A DNA stretch of 64,000 nt, taken from assembly GCF_037893015.1 (NCBI RefSeq), contig NC_133660.1:280489067-280553066 (forward strand). Direction: 5' to 3'. How positions within the stretch are numbered: the stretch's first letter is position 1; each line of letters begins with the position of its first letter. Made by a program: the position numbers and the translations under genes. Positions 21,556-48,900 of this stretch are shown here, in pieces. The notes below the pieces were generated by a model. The model saw only the letters and a list, made by a program, of their open reading frames with translations. It made no database searches and was not told the origin of the DNA. This DNA comes from Macrotis lagotis (lineage: Eukaryota > Chordata > Mammalia > Peramelemorphia > Peramelidae).

Positions 21556-22949
21556 CACGACACAAGGCTGTCCGCCCTCGTCCAGTCCCAAGCAGTCCGG
21601 CCCAGTCTGGGCCTGGCCGCCGACCCTAGCTGTGAGGCTGCGAGGCCCCGGCATCCGAACCCCTCCAACGAGAGGACTCGGGGGGCAGGGAGGGGGCACG
21701 GAAGCCTGAGCCCCAGAGATCCCACTGGCCCAGGGACCTCCAAATGCTCATCGGCGCCTCCGGAGCACACAGCTGGCCTTGGCGAATGCAAAGTAACTCA
21801 GACCCAGAAAGTTTCATTCGCCACCGAGGAAGGCGTTGAAACAGGGACAGACCAATGTTTTGAGATAGAAACTGGGGAGGCCAAGCCCGCCAGTCAATGG
21901 CCAGGTGGCAGCGGCCCAAACGGCCAAGGTCGTATCGGGATCCATATGGGCCAGCCACACCCCAAACGGGGGTCCAGGGGTCTGCACGAAGTAGCAACTA
22001 GGAAGAGTCACATCGAGGAGGCTCCTAACAAACGGGACCGTTCCGGCAAGGCCTAGATCTGGGCAGTGGCCGCCAGGACTGTGTGAAGCCGGGCACTGCT
22101 GTCAGAGCCGTGGCCCAGGCCGACCCCCGACCATCCCTCGGGCCCAGAGGTTCCCTGGGCAGGCAGGCCCGGGGCCCTGGAGATGCTTGACAAACCTGAA
22201 TCAGCGGGCCAAGGACTAAACCAAGGCCATGCCTGGGCCTGGAGGGGCCTGATGCAGGCAGTCGCACCAACGGACAGTCAGATTTGTGCCTCCAGCCCAG
22301 CTGACCCCTGGGGGCCCGGAGGGAGGGGAACCTGCAGAGCAATTCTATTAGTTTTGCTGAATGCTTTTTCCCTCGCAGGAGGCTCTTGGGGAGCAGGAGG
22401 GACATGAAAACTCGTCACCAATAAAGGTTCATTTTTACAAATGGGTTTGGGGTCCATCCAAAAGAAAAGCCGTGTTGGTTCGACACATGGAAAGGAGAGC
22501 AGCCCTTCCCAAGCGGCGACCCTCATCTGGGGGGGCAGCTCAGACGTCCGGCACCCTCAGCACAACTCTGGGTGTTAGGCTAACAAGTGGCCCCCCCCAA
22601 ACGGAGGTGTTGGCCAGGGACCGGGGGAACCAGACATCGTTGACGCTCTTAGAAATGACACAAAAAAAAGGCTGATGTCACTGCTCCTGCCAGGGAAAGC
22701 CCAGGGCAGGGGGTCCCAGGGTCCAGGGTCCCTCTGCCCCCAAGAGCCCAAGTGCCAGCCCAGGGTGAGCCATCCCAGAGAGCCTGATAGGGCCGAACCC
22801 CAGGCCTTCGCTGGACCACCCAAGAGAAGGTTCTAGAAGCCAAAGCAGAGCTGGCAGGCAGACAGCAGCCCCAAGGTCCCTCCCATCTTTCTGGGTCTTC
22901 CCAGATCCCCTCGACCACCTCAAGCCAAACCTGTGCAGCTTCACAGAGA
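21556..22949. other. intergenic between CA tract and IGHMBP2 3' end
   Basis: No gene recognised. AATAAA on the plus strand near 22421 has no associated coding sequence that I can see. Confidence 0.4.
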
Positions 22950-22955
22950 TTTATT
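22950..22955 (-). promoter_or_regulatory. IGHMBP2: poly(A) signal for IGHMBP2
   Basis: AATAAA on the minus strand, about 270 bp past the IGHMBP2 stop. It predicts a short 3' UTR ending near 22930. Confidence 0.7.
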
Positions 22956-23224
22956 GAGTTCCTTCCACTTGGGACATTTCCCCTCCTTCCCCTCCCACCT
23001 AACAGGGAGGATGATGCCGTACGCCCAAAGGCTCCAAGGGTCACTAGCTGGCACCACTAGACACCCAGAGAAACACCCCTCCCCTGCCCGGGTCCAGCTG
23101 CCCCCCCCACTCCTTTGTGATCAGGTGTGCCACCACCCAGTCAGGGGGCAGCTGGGTCTGCTCCTCTGGTGGGGGCCTCAGTCCTTCCCTCCAAAGATGG
23201 GGGTGGTCCGAAGGACGTGGCCCC

Positions 23225-36625
<13,401 letters not shown>

Positions 36626-36783
36626 GACGCCGGCTGCGGCCGCGGCGCCGGAAGACCCGCCCCTCCCGGAAGTGCCCGCCCGCCGCGCCGCTTCCGCTTC
36701 CTGGCAGCCGGCGGAAGCGGAAGCCGAAGCCGGAGCCTAGCCGGAGCCTAGCCGGAGCCTAGCCGGAGCCTAGCCGGAGCGGC
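36626..36783. promoter_or_regulatory. bidirectional promoter IGHMBP2 / MRPL21
   Basis: Only 158 bp separate the two ATGs. No TATA box. ETS/GABPA-type cores: 'cccggaagtgcc' near 36664-36675, 'gccggaag' near 36647, reverse 'cttccgcttcct' near 36690-36701, and 'gcggaagcggaag' near 36712-36724. ETS/GABPA control is common in nuclear genes for mitochondrial proteins, fitting MRPL21. Confidence 0.85.
36730..36780 (+). repeat. MRPL21: 11-bp tandem repeat in MRPL21 5' leader/promoter
   Basis: Four perfect 'ccggagcctag' units (36730-36773) plus a partial fifth, ending 3 bp before the MRPL21 ATG. Confidence 0.97.
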
Positions 36784-36922
36784 ATGGCGGCGGCGGCGGC
36801 GGTGGCTCGAGCCGCCCTCGGGGTCCTGGGGCGGCGGCGGCTCCTCCCCGCGGGGGGCGGCGGCTTCTGCTTCCCGGCGGCCTCCGGGGCAGCGACGCGG
36901 TTAGGGGGGACCCTCGGAGCGG
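36784..36922 (+). CDS. MRPL21: MRPL21 coding exon 1
   Basis: 139 nt encoding the Ala/Arg/Gly-rich presequence. Donor GTGAGA. The ATG context 'gcggcATGG' is strong. A second start within the GCG run is not expected. Confidence 0.9.
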
Positions 36923-39900
36923 GTGAGAAACCCCCACCTGCCTCAGTTTCCCCCTCCAGCACACCCAGACGGCCGTGTTCGGTCCGACCTCTGACCCTTC
37001 GATCCCGGGCGAGCCCTTCCGGGCCGTGGCTTCCCCCGCCGCCTTCGCCCTGGGCTGCAAGCGGCGAGGCTCGGACCCCCGACTCCGGGCCCCTCGGTCC
37101 GGGCGCCTCTGGGGACGCGGGAAGGGCAGAGTGTCTCCGGGAGGGGAGGCCTCCGCCCGGGCCCCCTGCCCTTAGCCACGGCCGGGCCCTCTGACCGCTT
37201 CAGCCCAAAGTGTTCTCTTTTTCCTCTTTCTCTTTAAAAAAAAAAATAAAAGCATTTGTCCCGGGGGATGGAAGGTGTTTTGGGAGCATCTTTGTCTCCA
37301 CGGCACCGCCTTTGGATCACCGGCCACCCAGACTACCGAAGCGCCTGGCCTTGCCTGGCAAAGGCTCCGAGGCAGGGCCGCGGGGCTCCTTGCCAACCCC
37401 CCGGGACTCGGGAACCAGAATAAGATGTAATCGGAGAATGTTGGACAAGGAAATTAAACACGTGGAACAGTGCCGCATCTCTGTGGTTTTCTAAGCCGCG
37501 GTGCAGCCGAGGGGCAGTGTCCACTGTCGGAGGGGCCGGTGGCTGTTCCCAGAGAGCAGCCACGTTTAAAAAAAAAATGTGAATTTTTTAAATGTTTTAA
37601 ACCGAGGACGGGAAGGTTTCTGGTCTGGGAGCACAGAAAAGACAGAAGATTCTTTAGAAAAGATAGAGACTGGCAAAAGGTGGCTCATCAAGACCCCCCT
37701 CAGCAGTGGGGGTTTCCGATGGGCCGTGGGGCTCAACCCAGTAAAGGTGGCGACCTTCTTGCCATATGCAAAGCCGATGACAGAGCCAGAAGGCCGGGTT
37801 CCAGTCCCAGCCACATCCCCTCTGCCAGGCCAACCCGTGGCTAAGCCTGCCCTCTCAGGCCTCCCCCTTGGAGGCGAGCCGCTGTCTGCCTTCCCACTCA
37901 GAGCTGCTATGAGGATCGAGGGATTGTCTTTTGCAACCAGTAATTGTCTTTTTTTCCTTTTAGTTCATCTTTGGCCTGCCTTTCACAGTCACAGATCCCA
38001 GAGCACTTCTGATCAGGACAGGTAACGTAGGGAACGTGGGCGGTCTGTTGGTCCATCTATGGGGACTTTGTAAAGGTACGGGCATGTCTTTGGAGCATTG
38101 AATTGCTTGCTTTTTTGTCCCCCTCGGATCTTCATTGGTTGTTCCTAAAGGGGGGTGGGGAGAGGAACACAGATAAAACCAGGGAAAGAAAGAAAGCAAT
38201 GAGCTTTGGCATCTGCTCATGGTGCCTAGCTGGGGACGTGGTCCATTTCTAGTCCTGGCTCTGAGCCGGTAAATTGTGTGCCATCCTCAGAACCCACTGC
38301 TCCTGGGAGAAGATGATGCCGGAGGTGAGAATTTGGGAACAGAATTTCCCAGGCAGATTTACTACTCCAGAGGCTGTGAGTTTTGGAACATGAGCAGTTG
38401 CTTCCTGATTGTGGAAGTTTTGTCAATTTTGTACCATTGCCATTTTTTCTCCTCTGTAGCTGGCAGGTTTAGTTCAGAAAGCAGAAGATGGGGAGACTAA
38501 TAATTTTGTTTGAAATGTTGAGTTTAAGATGTTAATATAACATCCAAGTCAAAGTGTTCAGTAGGCAGTAATGAGAGACTGGGGGTCCAGAGAAAGGTTA
38601 GGACTGAGCAGAGAGATCCTGCAGAAAGATATTCATGGCTCAGTAGTGGCTAAAGAGCTCCAACTGAAGTAATGAGCAGCCTGGGAGCAGCCACAGGAGA
38701 GGGCATGATTAGGTCAGGAGGGCTCAGACTGGCCCACGGAAAAGCAGCTGCCAAGGAGCAGGAAGGGTGTTCATCTGAAATTAGGTATTTACCTTTTCTC
38801 TTCTAGGGATGTCTTTAGGCAGAAAACCTGGTTTTTAAATGTATCAAACAAAAGGCAGGGGACTTCAGTATACTGAAATGATATCTGAACGTTTTTTAAA
38901 GGGCATTCACCTGTTCCAGCTTAGCAACCCTCTGACCCCCCCCCAGTCTAGAACAAAGAGCTTGAACAGAGACTCAAATGATACCAGAGATTCCCAATTG
39001 TAGACGTGAGGAAGGCAAGGGGCAGCCAGTGCAGACAGGGACAAATGGGAACTGCCATAATGGAGAATCAGGGAGGAAGAACTCGGCCAGCATTCCACCC
39101 CACCCAGGGATCAGGCTGGGAAGGCCATGGGGAGTCACAAGTTCAGATCTGTACTCGAGGAGACAGAATAAGAGGTCTGTGGGTCTTTTCAGCACCAGGT
39201 GAGACATCATATTCTTGACCTGAGGACCAAGTCCTCTGGACCCCTCCAAACTTTTAACTGACTTCAACCCTTGGTCTTCCCATCATCCTGAGGTCCAGCT
39301 AAAGGGACTTCAAGTTAATTGAATGCAGGTCCTTGAGCCCTACAACTGGATCCCTGGAAGTTCTGAGGTTGAACTCATCTTGTAGTCTCCTAGGAAGTAA
39401 AGACATTTATTTCTAGGTAAGCGGATGGATTAGAATGTCCTTAAATGGAGCCATTCTGCTGGCCTGAGGATCCCCTGGGGCCTCTATCCTTGCTACATGT
39501 AGGCTTGATTTTAAGGGATCGAATTGTCCATGTTTCTTGCCTTTGATTAAATAAACTGGCTCTAGTCCCACTCAAGAATTTTGTGGTATCCCCTAGGACC
39601 CCTCAGCGTGAGGACACTAGAAGAACCTGGAGAGGACTAGCTATTGCTTTCAGTTGTCCTTCCACCACCCCCACCCCCCACCTCATAATTTTTTTATTTT
39701 TGGTTTTTTTGCAAGACATATGAGGTTGCCCAAGGTCACACAGCTAAGTATTAAGTGTCTGAGGCTGGATTTGAACTCAGGTCCTTCTGACTCCAGGACT
39801 GGTGCCTTACCTAGTTGCTCCACCTCCACTTCTCTCTCAGGCATGTTTTCCCATTTCTAAGGAATTCAGATGCACAGCTGCCTCGATGCCCTTTGGCTCT

Positions 39901-42900
39901 GGGCAGTAGGCCCCAAGTGACTTGTTGTTGGGGTGGCCCAGACAGGGACTGGCCTTTATTCACATTGAGTCTCTACAATGCTTGGCTGCCTTTGTCTGTG
40001 CTGTTTTTCAAGGCATGAATCTACATCCACCTCAAATCTTTTCTACAGGATTCTCCCTAAAACATCATTGACTTCACCTCCCTGGCCTCAAATCATCCTG
40101 CCAGATCCCAAGGAAGAGATTGAGCATCACCAAGGTAAATGTCTCCATTATGAGGCAGGCACCAAAAAAAATGCCAGATTCCCTCTGTCAGGACTTCCGA
40201 CATCCAAATCAGGATCCAGACTCACCTCAAGCTTTGTTCATTTCTGTCAGAAAATATGTGACAAGTCATATTTTAATTGTGCTCAACATGCTATGAATAA
40301 TCCATCCTATGTGCACAATAAAAGCCCAGCCATTGTCAGGATGAGGAAAAAATGACATGAAATGTTCTTGAGAACCCAATTTCTCTCTAAATTTCTAGAG
40401 CAGGATTGTGCAAATCAGAGATCAGTCATCTTCAGGGCATTGTAAGGAAGAGTCTGGGCTTCACAGATAGTTTTTGGTCAAGTTTGCAAATATTTAAGCA
40501 TCTACTAAGTGCTGGGAATACAGAGAAAGAACCAAACCGGTTCCTGCCCTCATGGAGGCCCCCACAGAGAAACTGTAGACAAGATCAAAATTGTAAACCT
40601 CCCCCAGGGAAGAGACCGTCACAGCTGGGAGTCAAGAAAGTCTTCTTACAGGAGAAAGGACACTGGGATGCAGCTGGTGAATAGGGTCCACCCTTGTTCT
40701 TCCACTCACTCTTCTGGCTGACTCGGGGGTCTCCCAGTTGATTTGTGGCAGGGATTCATTTAATAGAAATGCTACTTTCTAGCATTTCTGTGGACCAGGT
40801 TCTGCGCTAAGCTCTTTTTACAAGCATCTCATTGGATCTTTACAACAATCATAAGAGGGAGGTGCTGTTATTATTACCATTTTACAGATGAAGAGACTGA
40901 GGCAGACAGTGGTGAAGTGCCTTTCCCAGGGTCCCACAGCTAGCAAGTGTGAGTCTGAATTTGAGCCCAGAGCTGTGTTGATGGTGGCGCCTCTTAGTGG
41001 CTCCTTATGGGGGTGCAGCCAAAGTCTGAGGGGCACAGGGCTGAGATATTGAGGGCATTTTATTTTTTCCAAGTGCATGTTATCAAAGTTTTTCCAACAT
41101 TCATCTATATGCATATTTATGTTACTAACGTTATGCTCCTCCCTTCAGTGGCAGATAGTCTGATGAATGTTATACATATCCATTTGTGTTTAATTTATCT
41201 ACAGATTAGTCATTTCCTATATAAGAAATTAGAACTAAGGGAAAAGAAAGAAAACCATGAGATAGGAAAGAAAAACTTAAGAGAAATTTTTAAAAAGTGA
41301 ACTTCATGTTCATTCAGATTCTTTCATTTGTTTGGGGTTTTTTTGTTTTGTTTTTCTCCTTCTGGATGTAGATCGTATTGTCCATAACAGGTCTCCCAGG
41401 GTTGTCCAAGATCTCTGTATTGGGAGCATTTTAGAAGGAACCTTAGACCCACTTTAGTTGTGTGACTGGGCAAGTCACTCTACCTTCGTGGGCCTCAACT
41501 TCCTCATCTGTCAAATGGGATCAGAACAGCAGCTGTCTCCCAGGACAGCTGTTTGTACCATTCTTCTCCAGCCTTCCAAAATGCTGGCTCTTCTTAGTGT
41601 TCCTGTTGTCACCATTGTTGCTACAGGTCTTGATTTAGGGGCTGTGGGCATGTCACCACCACACCTCTGCTTTCTGGGGATGGTAACCCTTGTTGGTTCA
41701 CTCATTTTTAGAGGTTGTCCAGCGGGTGAATGAACTGATCGCCACTGGACAGTATGGCCGACTCTTCGCTGTAGTCCATTTTGCCAGCCGACAATGGAAG
41801 GTGACTGATGGGGACCTGATTCTAATTGAAAACACCTTGGAGGCCAAATGCGGAGAAAGGATTCGAATGGAGAAGGTGAGAGGGAGGGCAGGGACACTTG
41901 GAAGCCTTGGAAGGTTTGACTTCACCCAGGCTCGAAAATGTGAGACAATAGTTTACTAAAAGAGGGCCCATCTGGGACTCTTCCTGGGCCATGGAGCTGG
42001 GCTCAGCATGTTTGGCCCTGCCTCATGTATCTCTGAGGAGCGGCTCGGCCCCTCATGCAGCAGCCAATCCCTCCCTTAGGAAGGCTGCCAGACATCTAAC
42101 ACCAAAACCCAGAAGGACAGGGAACTCAGGATCTTTGGCAAAAGTCCACTGCTCTTGGGGAACCACTAAGTCCCATCTCCCCTTTAAGGTCATGTCCATT
42201 GATAAAACCCTATCGGATCCTGATGCTGACCCTTCTGACTGTGGGGGAGAATCCTCCTTCTGAGACCTCACCTGCAGGAGCAAGTCCAGCTTGCATCTCC
42301 CTAGGGTGTCTGCCATACAAATACCCTTCCTGTGGTGCTCTCCTTGAACCTTTGAGCTTAATGTCCCCACGTCCTGATTCACTTTGTCCTGAGGCATGAC
42401 CTCAAGCCTTTCACCACCCAGGTTTCCCTTCTCTGAGTACATGAACTCTGAGCACATGATTAACAATCTTCTTGGGATAAGGCCCCAGACCTGAACAGGA
42501 CCCTCCAGACAGTAGGACTTCCCCCTTTCTTGTGTCCAGAATGTTCTCAGCCAGGTGTCCGTCCTGCTCCCAGTACACCAACAACCAGGTTCACCCCATA
42601 GAACCCCAGGCACTCCACCACAGCTTCTTCTGGCTGTGGAGCCAGCACCAAACCTGCCTTACTGTCAGGTTATTGAGCCCAGAATACATAAAACCTGGGG
42701 AAGCAGAATGCCCCAGTCTTTGGACTTTCCCCATAAATGCCCTTCAGATCCTAGAAGGCATCATCATGCCCCATGCCATGATGGGGTTTTTATCATCACC
42801 ATGTCATCACTCAGCAATTTCCAGGCTCACTGCTCTCTTATTTACAAACCCTCATCTTCCCTTTTCTGAAAGGAAGACTGCCTTTGGACATAGCTCCTCT

Positions 42901-45900
42901 TTCAGAGATTGCCAATAACCACTCCCAGCCACAGTCTTTTCCTGAAATTCCTCTGGGCCTGGGGATATAAATTCACTCAAGGCCATTGGGGGCTCTCATC
43001 CCGCATCCCTGCTTAGTCATTTTTGTTCTGTCCTCTCTGGCACATTCTGCTTGGCAAAAAAAGCAGAAGGAAAATGGGAATTCAATAGCTCCACCTTCCC
43101 TCTACAGGCAATGATCATTCCTTTTTCCTGCTTTCCCCATCTAACTCTTAAAAAAGCTTTTGTAATTGTGCTTTGGCTCATTGAGTTTTAGCATTCCTAA
43201 TTAGAGAGCCACACTCGCTTTTTCCTCTGTTTACCTGCCTGGTTCCAAACTTTAGGAGGGCTTTTTGAAATTTAGCTTGGTTACTGAATGTACAAGCATT
43301 TCTAGATGGATTCCTCAGAATTTTCCTTTCTCCAAGAGGCCCCTCTTCTGAACTTTTCCTGTTTGTGTTCAGGTCATCATCACCCTTCCAATCATACCCT
43401 TCCTTCTAGTCCTGTGCCACCCTTGGGGGCAGGCCTCTCATCTCTACCCTGGTGGGACACCTGCCTTGAGGTTCTCTTTGCTCCTCCAGGAGGGTTTCCT
43501 AGAGCCCCACACCTCCAGGACCAAACCCAGATTCCTCTGTCAGACACCTTGAGCCCTTCACAACCTGGCCTAAGAGCTTGATGCTTCACTGAGTCTCTTC
43601 CTCAGAATGTTTTATCTTCTAGCTTTTGTGGGAGAGTGGCGCTTCCTTCTCAAGAGGACTTTCCTTAGAGAGTTTTGGGCCCCAGGAGCCCCCTCCTCCA
43701 CTGAACCATTTGAGATTTGTCTATCTGACCTGGACTGGCCTCCTCCTCCTCAGTCACGCCCCACCATGACCCCTTCATCTGCACCCCAGCAGATAGTTTG
43801 TCAATTGGAGACAGATGACATACCATTCAGACAAGATGAGATTGAGCTTCCCTGCCAAGAATGAGGTCTCCTTCCCCAGGCTTCTGTCCTTGTTAGGGCA
43901 GTGCCAGCATTGGTCTTCTTGCCAGTGCCACTGCAGGCTTCCCATCTCTAGATCTTAGTTGTCTCTCCAGGATAAGAACTGCTTCAGGGCCCCCACCATT
44001 TACCTGTCCTGTTGTTGGAAGATCAGCGTTTTCAGAGCTGCATCTCAGTGGGGTTTGGATTCCAGCCAGATTTCCCCCCATCCACCCGGCTTGTTCCCAG
44101 GACTTTGTTCTCAGTCATCAATACCCATTTGAGCACTTGTATTGTAACAGCCTCTCAGACTTTCTCAATACGATATTTCATCACTTTCCATTTCCTTGAT
44201 AAAACCTTTTCCTTTACATTTAAGGAAGTTTCAAATTATCTGGACCACACAGAAAAGTAAAAACTGTTGTTCGGTTATTTCAGTTGGGTCTGACTCTTTA
44301 TGGTCCCATTTGGGCTTTTCTTGTCGGAGGAGACATTTGAGTAATTTGGCCTTTTCCTTCTCCAGGTCATTTTACAATGAGGAGACTAAGGCAAACACAA
44401 TTATGTGACTTAATCAGGGTCGTACAGCTATTTGAGGTCAGATTTGACCTTGGATCTTTGCGACTCCAGGCCCAACATATCTATTGCACCATCTCACTAA
44501 CAGTATGTCCTGACCTCTCATTTTTCAGGGAAATCATTTTAATTCTGATTCTGTAATGCAGGATCTCTTAATTACCCTCCAATTGTTCCTGTGATGTGGG
44601 TCACAGCCCATCAGTGCTTGTCCAGGGAAAGCCCCCATCAGTGCCCAGGAGGCCTCCTTCCTTCTCCCCACCTTGCAGAGGCAGCAGGAAAGCACTCTGT
44701 CTACCTGCATCCCTCTTGCCAAGTGACAGTCATCCCATCTTCTCCAGAGTGCCCATGACAAATCTTTCACCCGTTCTTCAAAGTTCCTCATTGGGCATGT
44801 GGTGCATACCTACTGTGTGCTGGGTCATACCTACCTGCTGGGTCATTCATTTTTAGTTCCTTGGACATAGTGTTGGTCCCTATCTCATGGCTGGGTCACT
44901 GAGCTGTAACATTATGAAATGGTATCTTTTTATAATGGGTTTTTGCTTTCACAAGAAGCTGGGAGTTAATAAAAGAACTTTGCAGTTTCTGGAAGCTATC
45001 CAGTTCCCCTCTCCTCTTCCACTTTACAGTCAGAGATATGGAAGAACTAGGACAAGCTCAGTGAGGTGTCTGTACAGAGGACAGTAGATAGGCCTTATTC
45101 ACAGGCCAGCCCTCTGCCAGCACTCAGCACAGTGTCATCCAGCATGACCTCACCATCCTCAGGGATTCCCTCTTCAACTCAGATTCTGCAATGATATCCT
45201 TCATCAGCTTCACAGGGATGACTTTTGGCAAACATCCTCTTTTCTACTTTAGGCCTCACCTGATGATGATCAGTGAGAGGAATTTTGAAGACGGCTATTT
45301 CATTCATGATTTCCAGGAGTTCTGAGCAATTCTGATTTATGGATAGGAGATATTTCACTGTAAAATAGAGCCTTATTATTGTTTAAATGTGAAAATGTTT
45401 TTGTAATTCTTTTCCATTTTTCTTTGTTGTAATCCTTCCCCCATTTCCAGCCTTAAATGTCTCTGGGATGATTTGGTTTTGCTGGATAGATTGTCAAACT
45501 TTATTCAAATTGCTTTAATCTTCCATTCCTTTTCTCTGCTTTATTAGATGATACTGTTCATAATTATTCTTCATAAGATTTTTATAGACAAATTTCTATT
45601 CAAAATGAGTTTCTATTTCAAACAAAATCCAAGTCAACTAAAAATTAATTGGAAGAATAATTTCTTTGACAAAGAAGCAGGTCATAAAATAGCCTATACA
45701 GATCTTTTAGCCTGTCCACATATTACAACAAAATCCCACAGAAAGAGCTAGAAAGAAAAATTCTACGTAAAAACAAAATGCATAAAATATTTTGGATGTC
45801 TGCCTATCTAAACATACACAGGAACTATACAATACTCTTTGCAGAAATAAAATGAATCTTAATAAGTGGAGAGGTATTCATTGCTCCTTATTGGGACATG

Positions 45901-48900
45901 TCCATATAATAAAAATTATGGTAGTGTCCAAATTAATTTATTTTTGTATCATACCAATTAAAATGCCAAAGATAACTTTAAAGAGTTCAAAAATAATATT
46001 AATAAAATTCATCTAAAAGGACAATGGTTCTCAAGGGGAATAATGAAAAAAAAGTGGGGAGAAAAGTAGTCTAGGTACTTTCACCTGTATCACTATACTT
46101 TAAAGCAGTAATTGCCAAAACTATTTGATACTGGTTAAAAATCAGGACAATCAGAAACAGATTATTCAGCAGCCAAGAGGCAGAATACAACAGAAAGTGT
46201 CTAATAAACCTAAAGATTTCTAACTGGTGGGGTCAGGACCTGAGATTTGGCAAACTGGCCAACAATTCCCTTGAGAAGTGCCAGGTGGTTCTGTGACCTA
46301 GATCTTACCAGTCACATCACAAACAAGCAAAAAGGGACAAGAAAGAAAACTTAGCAGGCCATAATTAAAGGAGAGGGGGTTAGAGAAGGGCCCCCAAAGG
46401 GGTGATGGTAACTGGAAGGAGTGGGGGGGGGGGAACAACTTAGAAGATTTCTTTGAGAAGTCTCATTGCCAAGAAACTGATTCAGATCTATAAGAATGAT
46501 GGTCCAAGGATAGGAGGAGGTGGTTCTCAGAGGAAGAATGCCAAGCAATCAACGGCTATATTTTTTAAATGTTTAAAATCACTATTGACTGAAAATTAAA
46601 TAACTTGGAGATTCAACCTCCACCCAAAGTTGATGACAAAGGATAATGTAGGTTGTTGGAGGGCTTTGGAAAAATAGACCAACTCATAACATTGTTGGTG
46701 GTACTGTGAATGGATCCTAGGCATTCTGGAAACACCTACACTTCTGTCACTGCCTGCTGGCTGCCTTCAAAGATCCACTAAAATCCCATGATCCTCTTGG
46801 GCCACCAGGGCCTTCCCTCTGATGGCTCTCCAGTAAATCCTGGCTCATTCATACTTGCTTTTCTGTGGCTGTTTGCCCATTAAACTGATGGGCAGGATCT
46901 ATTTCTGCCCTTTTTTTGTAATTTTTTGTCTTAGCACAGGTTCTGGCACATGGTGTAAGTGCCTAATAAATGTTTGTGAATTTGATGACACCGGGGTGGA
47001 TTTTGGTTTGATTTAGTTATTAAAAGGAAAAGGTCCACAGACCTAGTCCTTTGCTGGACCCCTGAATTGTTCTACAGCTCCATGAGTGCATTGTCCCTGT
47101 TCCTCTGCTTCCTACTGAGATGTGGTGCTTGGAAGAGAGATGCTATCTCTGGCTTCTGGGTCATCAGAGTATTAACTGGAAAGTGCAGGTTTACTGGTGA
47201 GCCTGAGGATCTGGGTAAATGTCACTGCCTGGGTTTGAAATGTGGCTGATCCACGGGTGCGGAGCTAATGACTTGAGTGTGTTCCATTGGACTTTTCCAG
47301 GTATTGCTGGTTGGCGCTGATGATTTCACGTTGATTGGAAAGCCACTCCTCGGGTAATTCTGCTTGTTATTTCATAACCGTGTAGGCAGACACTGTTAGC
47401 TTAGGGACCAACAGGACTGTGCACAACTTTCCTCCTCATCTACAGACATTCACAGTCTTGATTCAGCATTTCCTCCATTTTATACGTAGGAGAAAATCAA
47501 GGCCCAGGGAGTCAGAGAGCAGAGCCAGGACTCACACCCTGGTCTCTGACTCCCAGTTCTATGTCTTCCTGACATCACATGTGGCTTAAATTAGGCCATC
47601 TGTTGGTGGAGCATACCAACCCCTTAGGAACCTCCTGGGGTTTTGGGGAGGATTCATGAAATCTTTAATCTTAAAGGTTAAATACAGTTTGCTTGCATTG
47701 TAGATTGGATGTTGTCCGTGTAGAAGCCACAGTTATTGAAAAGACTGAGTCATGGCCAAGAATCTACATGAAATTTAAGAGAAGGAAAAATTTCAGAAGA
47801 AAGAAAAGTAAGTTGAAAAAAATAGAAATCACCAATGACCTTGCCAGAGCTGCAGTTTTATTTTGCCTGTGAGCTCTGCCCCATCCTGACCACTTGGGGG
47901 AGTGTTCTCCACCCAGGACTTGGGTTGACTGAAAATTGACTGAAAATTGAGCCTTTGGGGATCCCTAGGACAGGATCATTTGGAATACAGACCTTTGAGA
48001 GGCATCTCCAGGGAAGGGCAGGTGCTGAAAGGAGTCTGGACCTCCAAATCAATCAAATTCTAACTTGACCTTATTCTTTAACACCTATTGAGGATACACT
48101 GTGTGTAGGTCACCATACTGGATTCTAGGGAGTCAAAGATTAATCACTGATATGCCTGGTCTCTCTAGAGATGGTGATCCAGAAGCAAAAAAGTAAGACA
48201 CAGGCAGAAAAAGATAAGATATAGAAGAAGACAACATATAATGAAAAAGCTGAGAAGGGGGTATGCGGCTAAGTGTCCAAGGGAGGGCTTTAATTTCATG
48301 TTAGATGGAAGATGGAAGGAAATTGTCACATGGAGGGAGTGACACAATAGCTTTTGTGTTTGGTAAATTCTGGTGTTGGAAAGTCTTTCCCAGGGAAGAG
48401 GTAAGATTCCTTCTGTTGAACTATAGACTACAAAACCAGGAGCACTGGAAGGGATTTGCAAGAAGCAGATTTTGGGTTCTGTGTCAGCAGGAGATCTGTC
48501 CCTCCCAGGGAGGAAGGGGCTTCCCCATCTTAGAGGTCCCAAGGCCAAGGGTGGCCACCTCTGGGACCAATTGTAGTGGAAGCTGCTGAGGTCCTTCCAA
48601 TTTCTAACATGGTGGATCTGTGAGTTCAGAAAGCTGTTCATGACATTTGGACCCTGACTGGAGGAGCTCAGAATGAAATCCATGAGCAGGGCAGGTCTCC
48701 CCTGCATGTACCCCCTGGCTCCCAGGTTCGGGGGAGATGGGCCCTCTTCCAGCCAAGAGGTTGAAATAAAACATTGAGTTACACACAACGCTGAATTAAA
48801 TGTAGGTGAGAAAGGAAGAGGGAGAGAATTGTCTCCCAACAAATCTGACCGGCCACACCCCTCACCATCTATCTGTTTCTGGGGAAAACTACCTGATTCA

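Noticed and set aside
18490-22440. Possible small gene or retropseudogene between MRGPRD and IGHMBP2
   Set aside because: No recognisable protein, no consistent splice pattern, and human has no gene that I know of in the equivalent interval.
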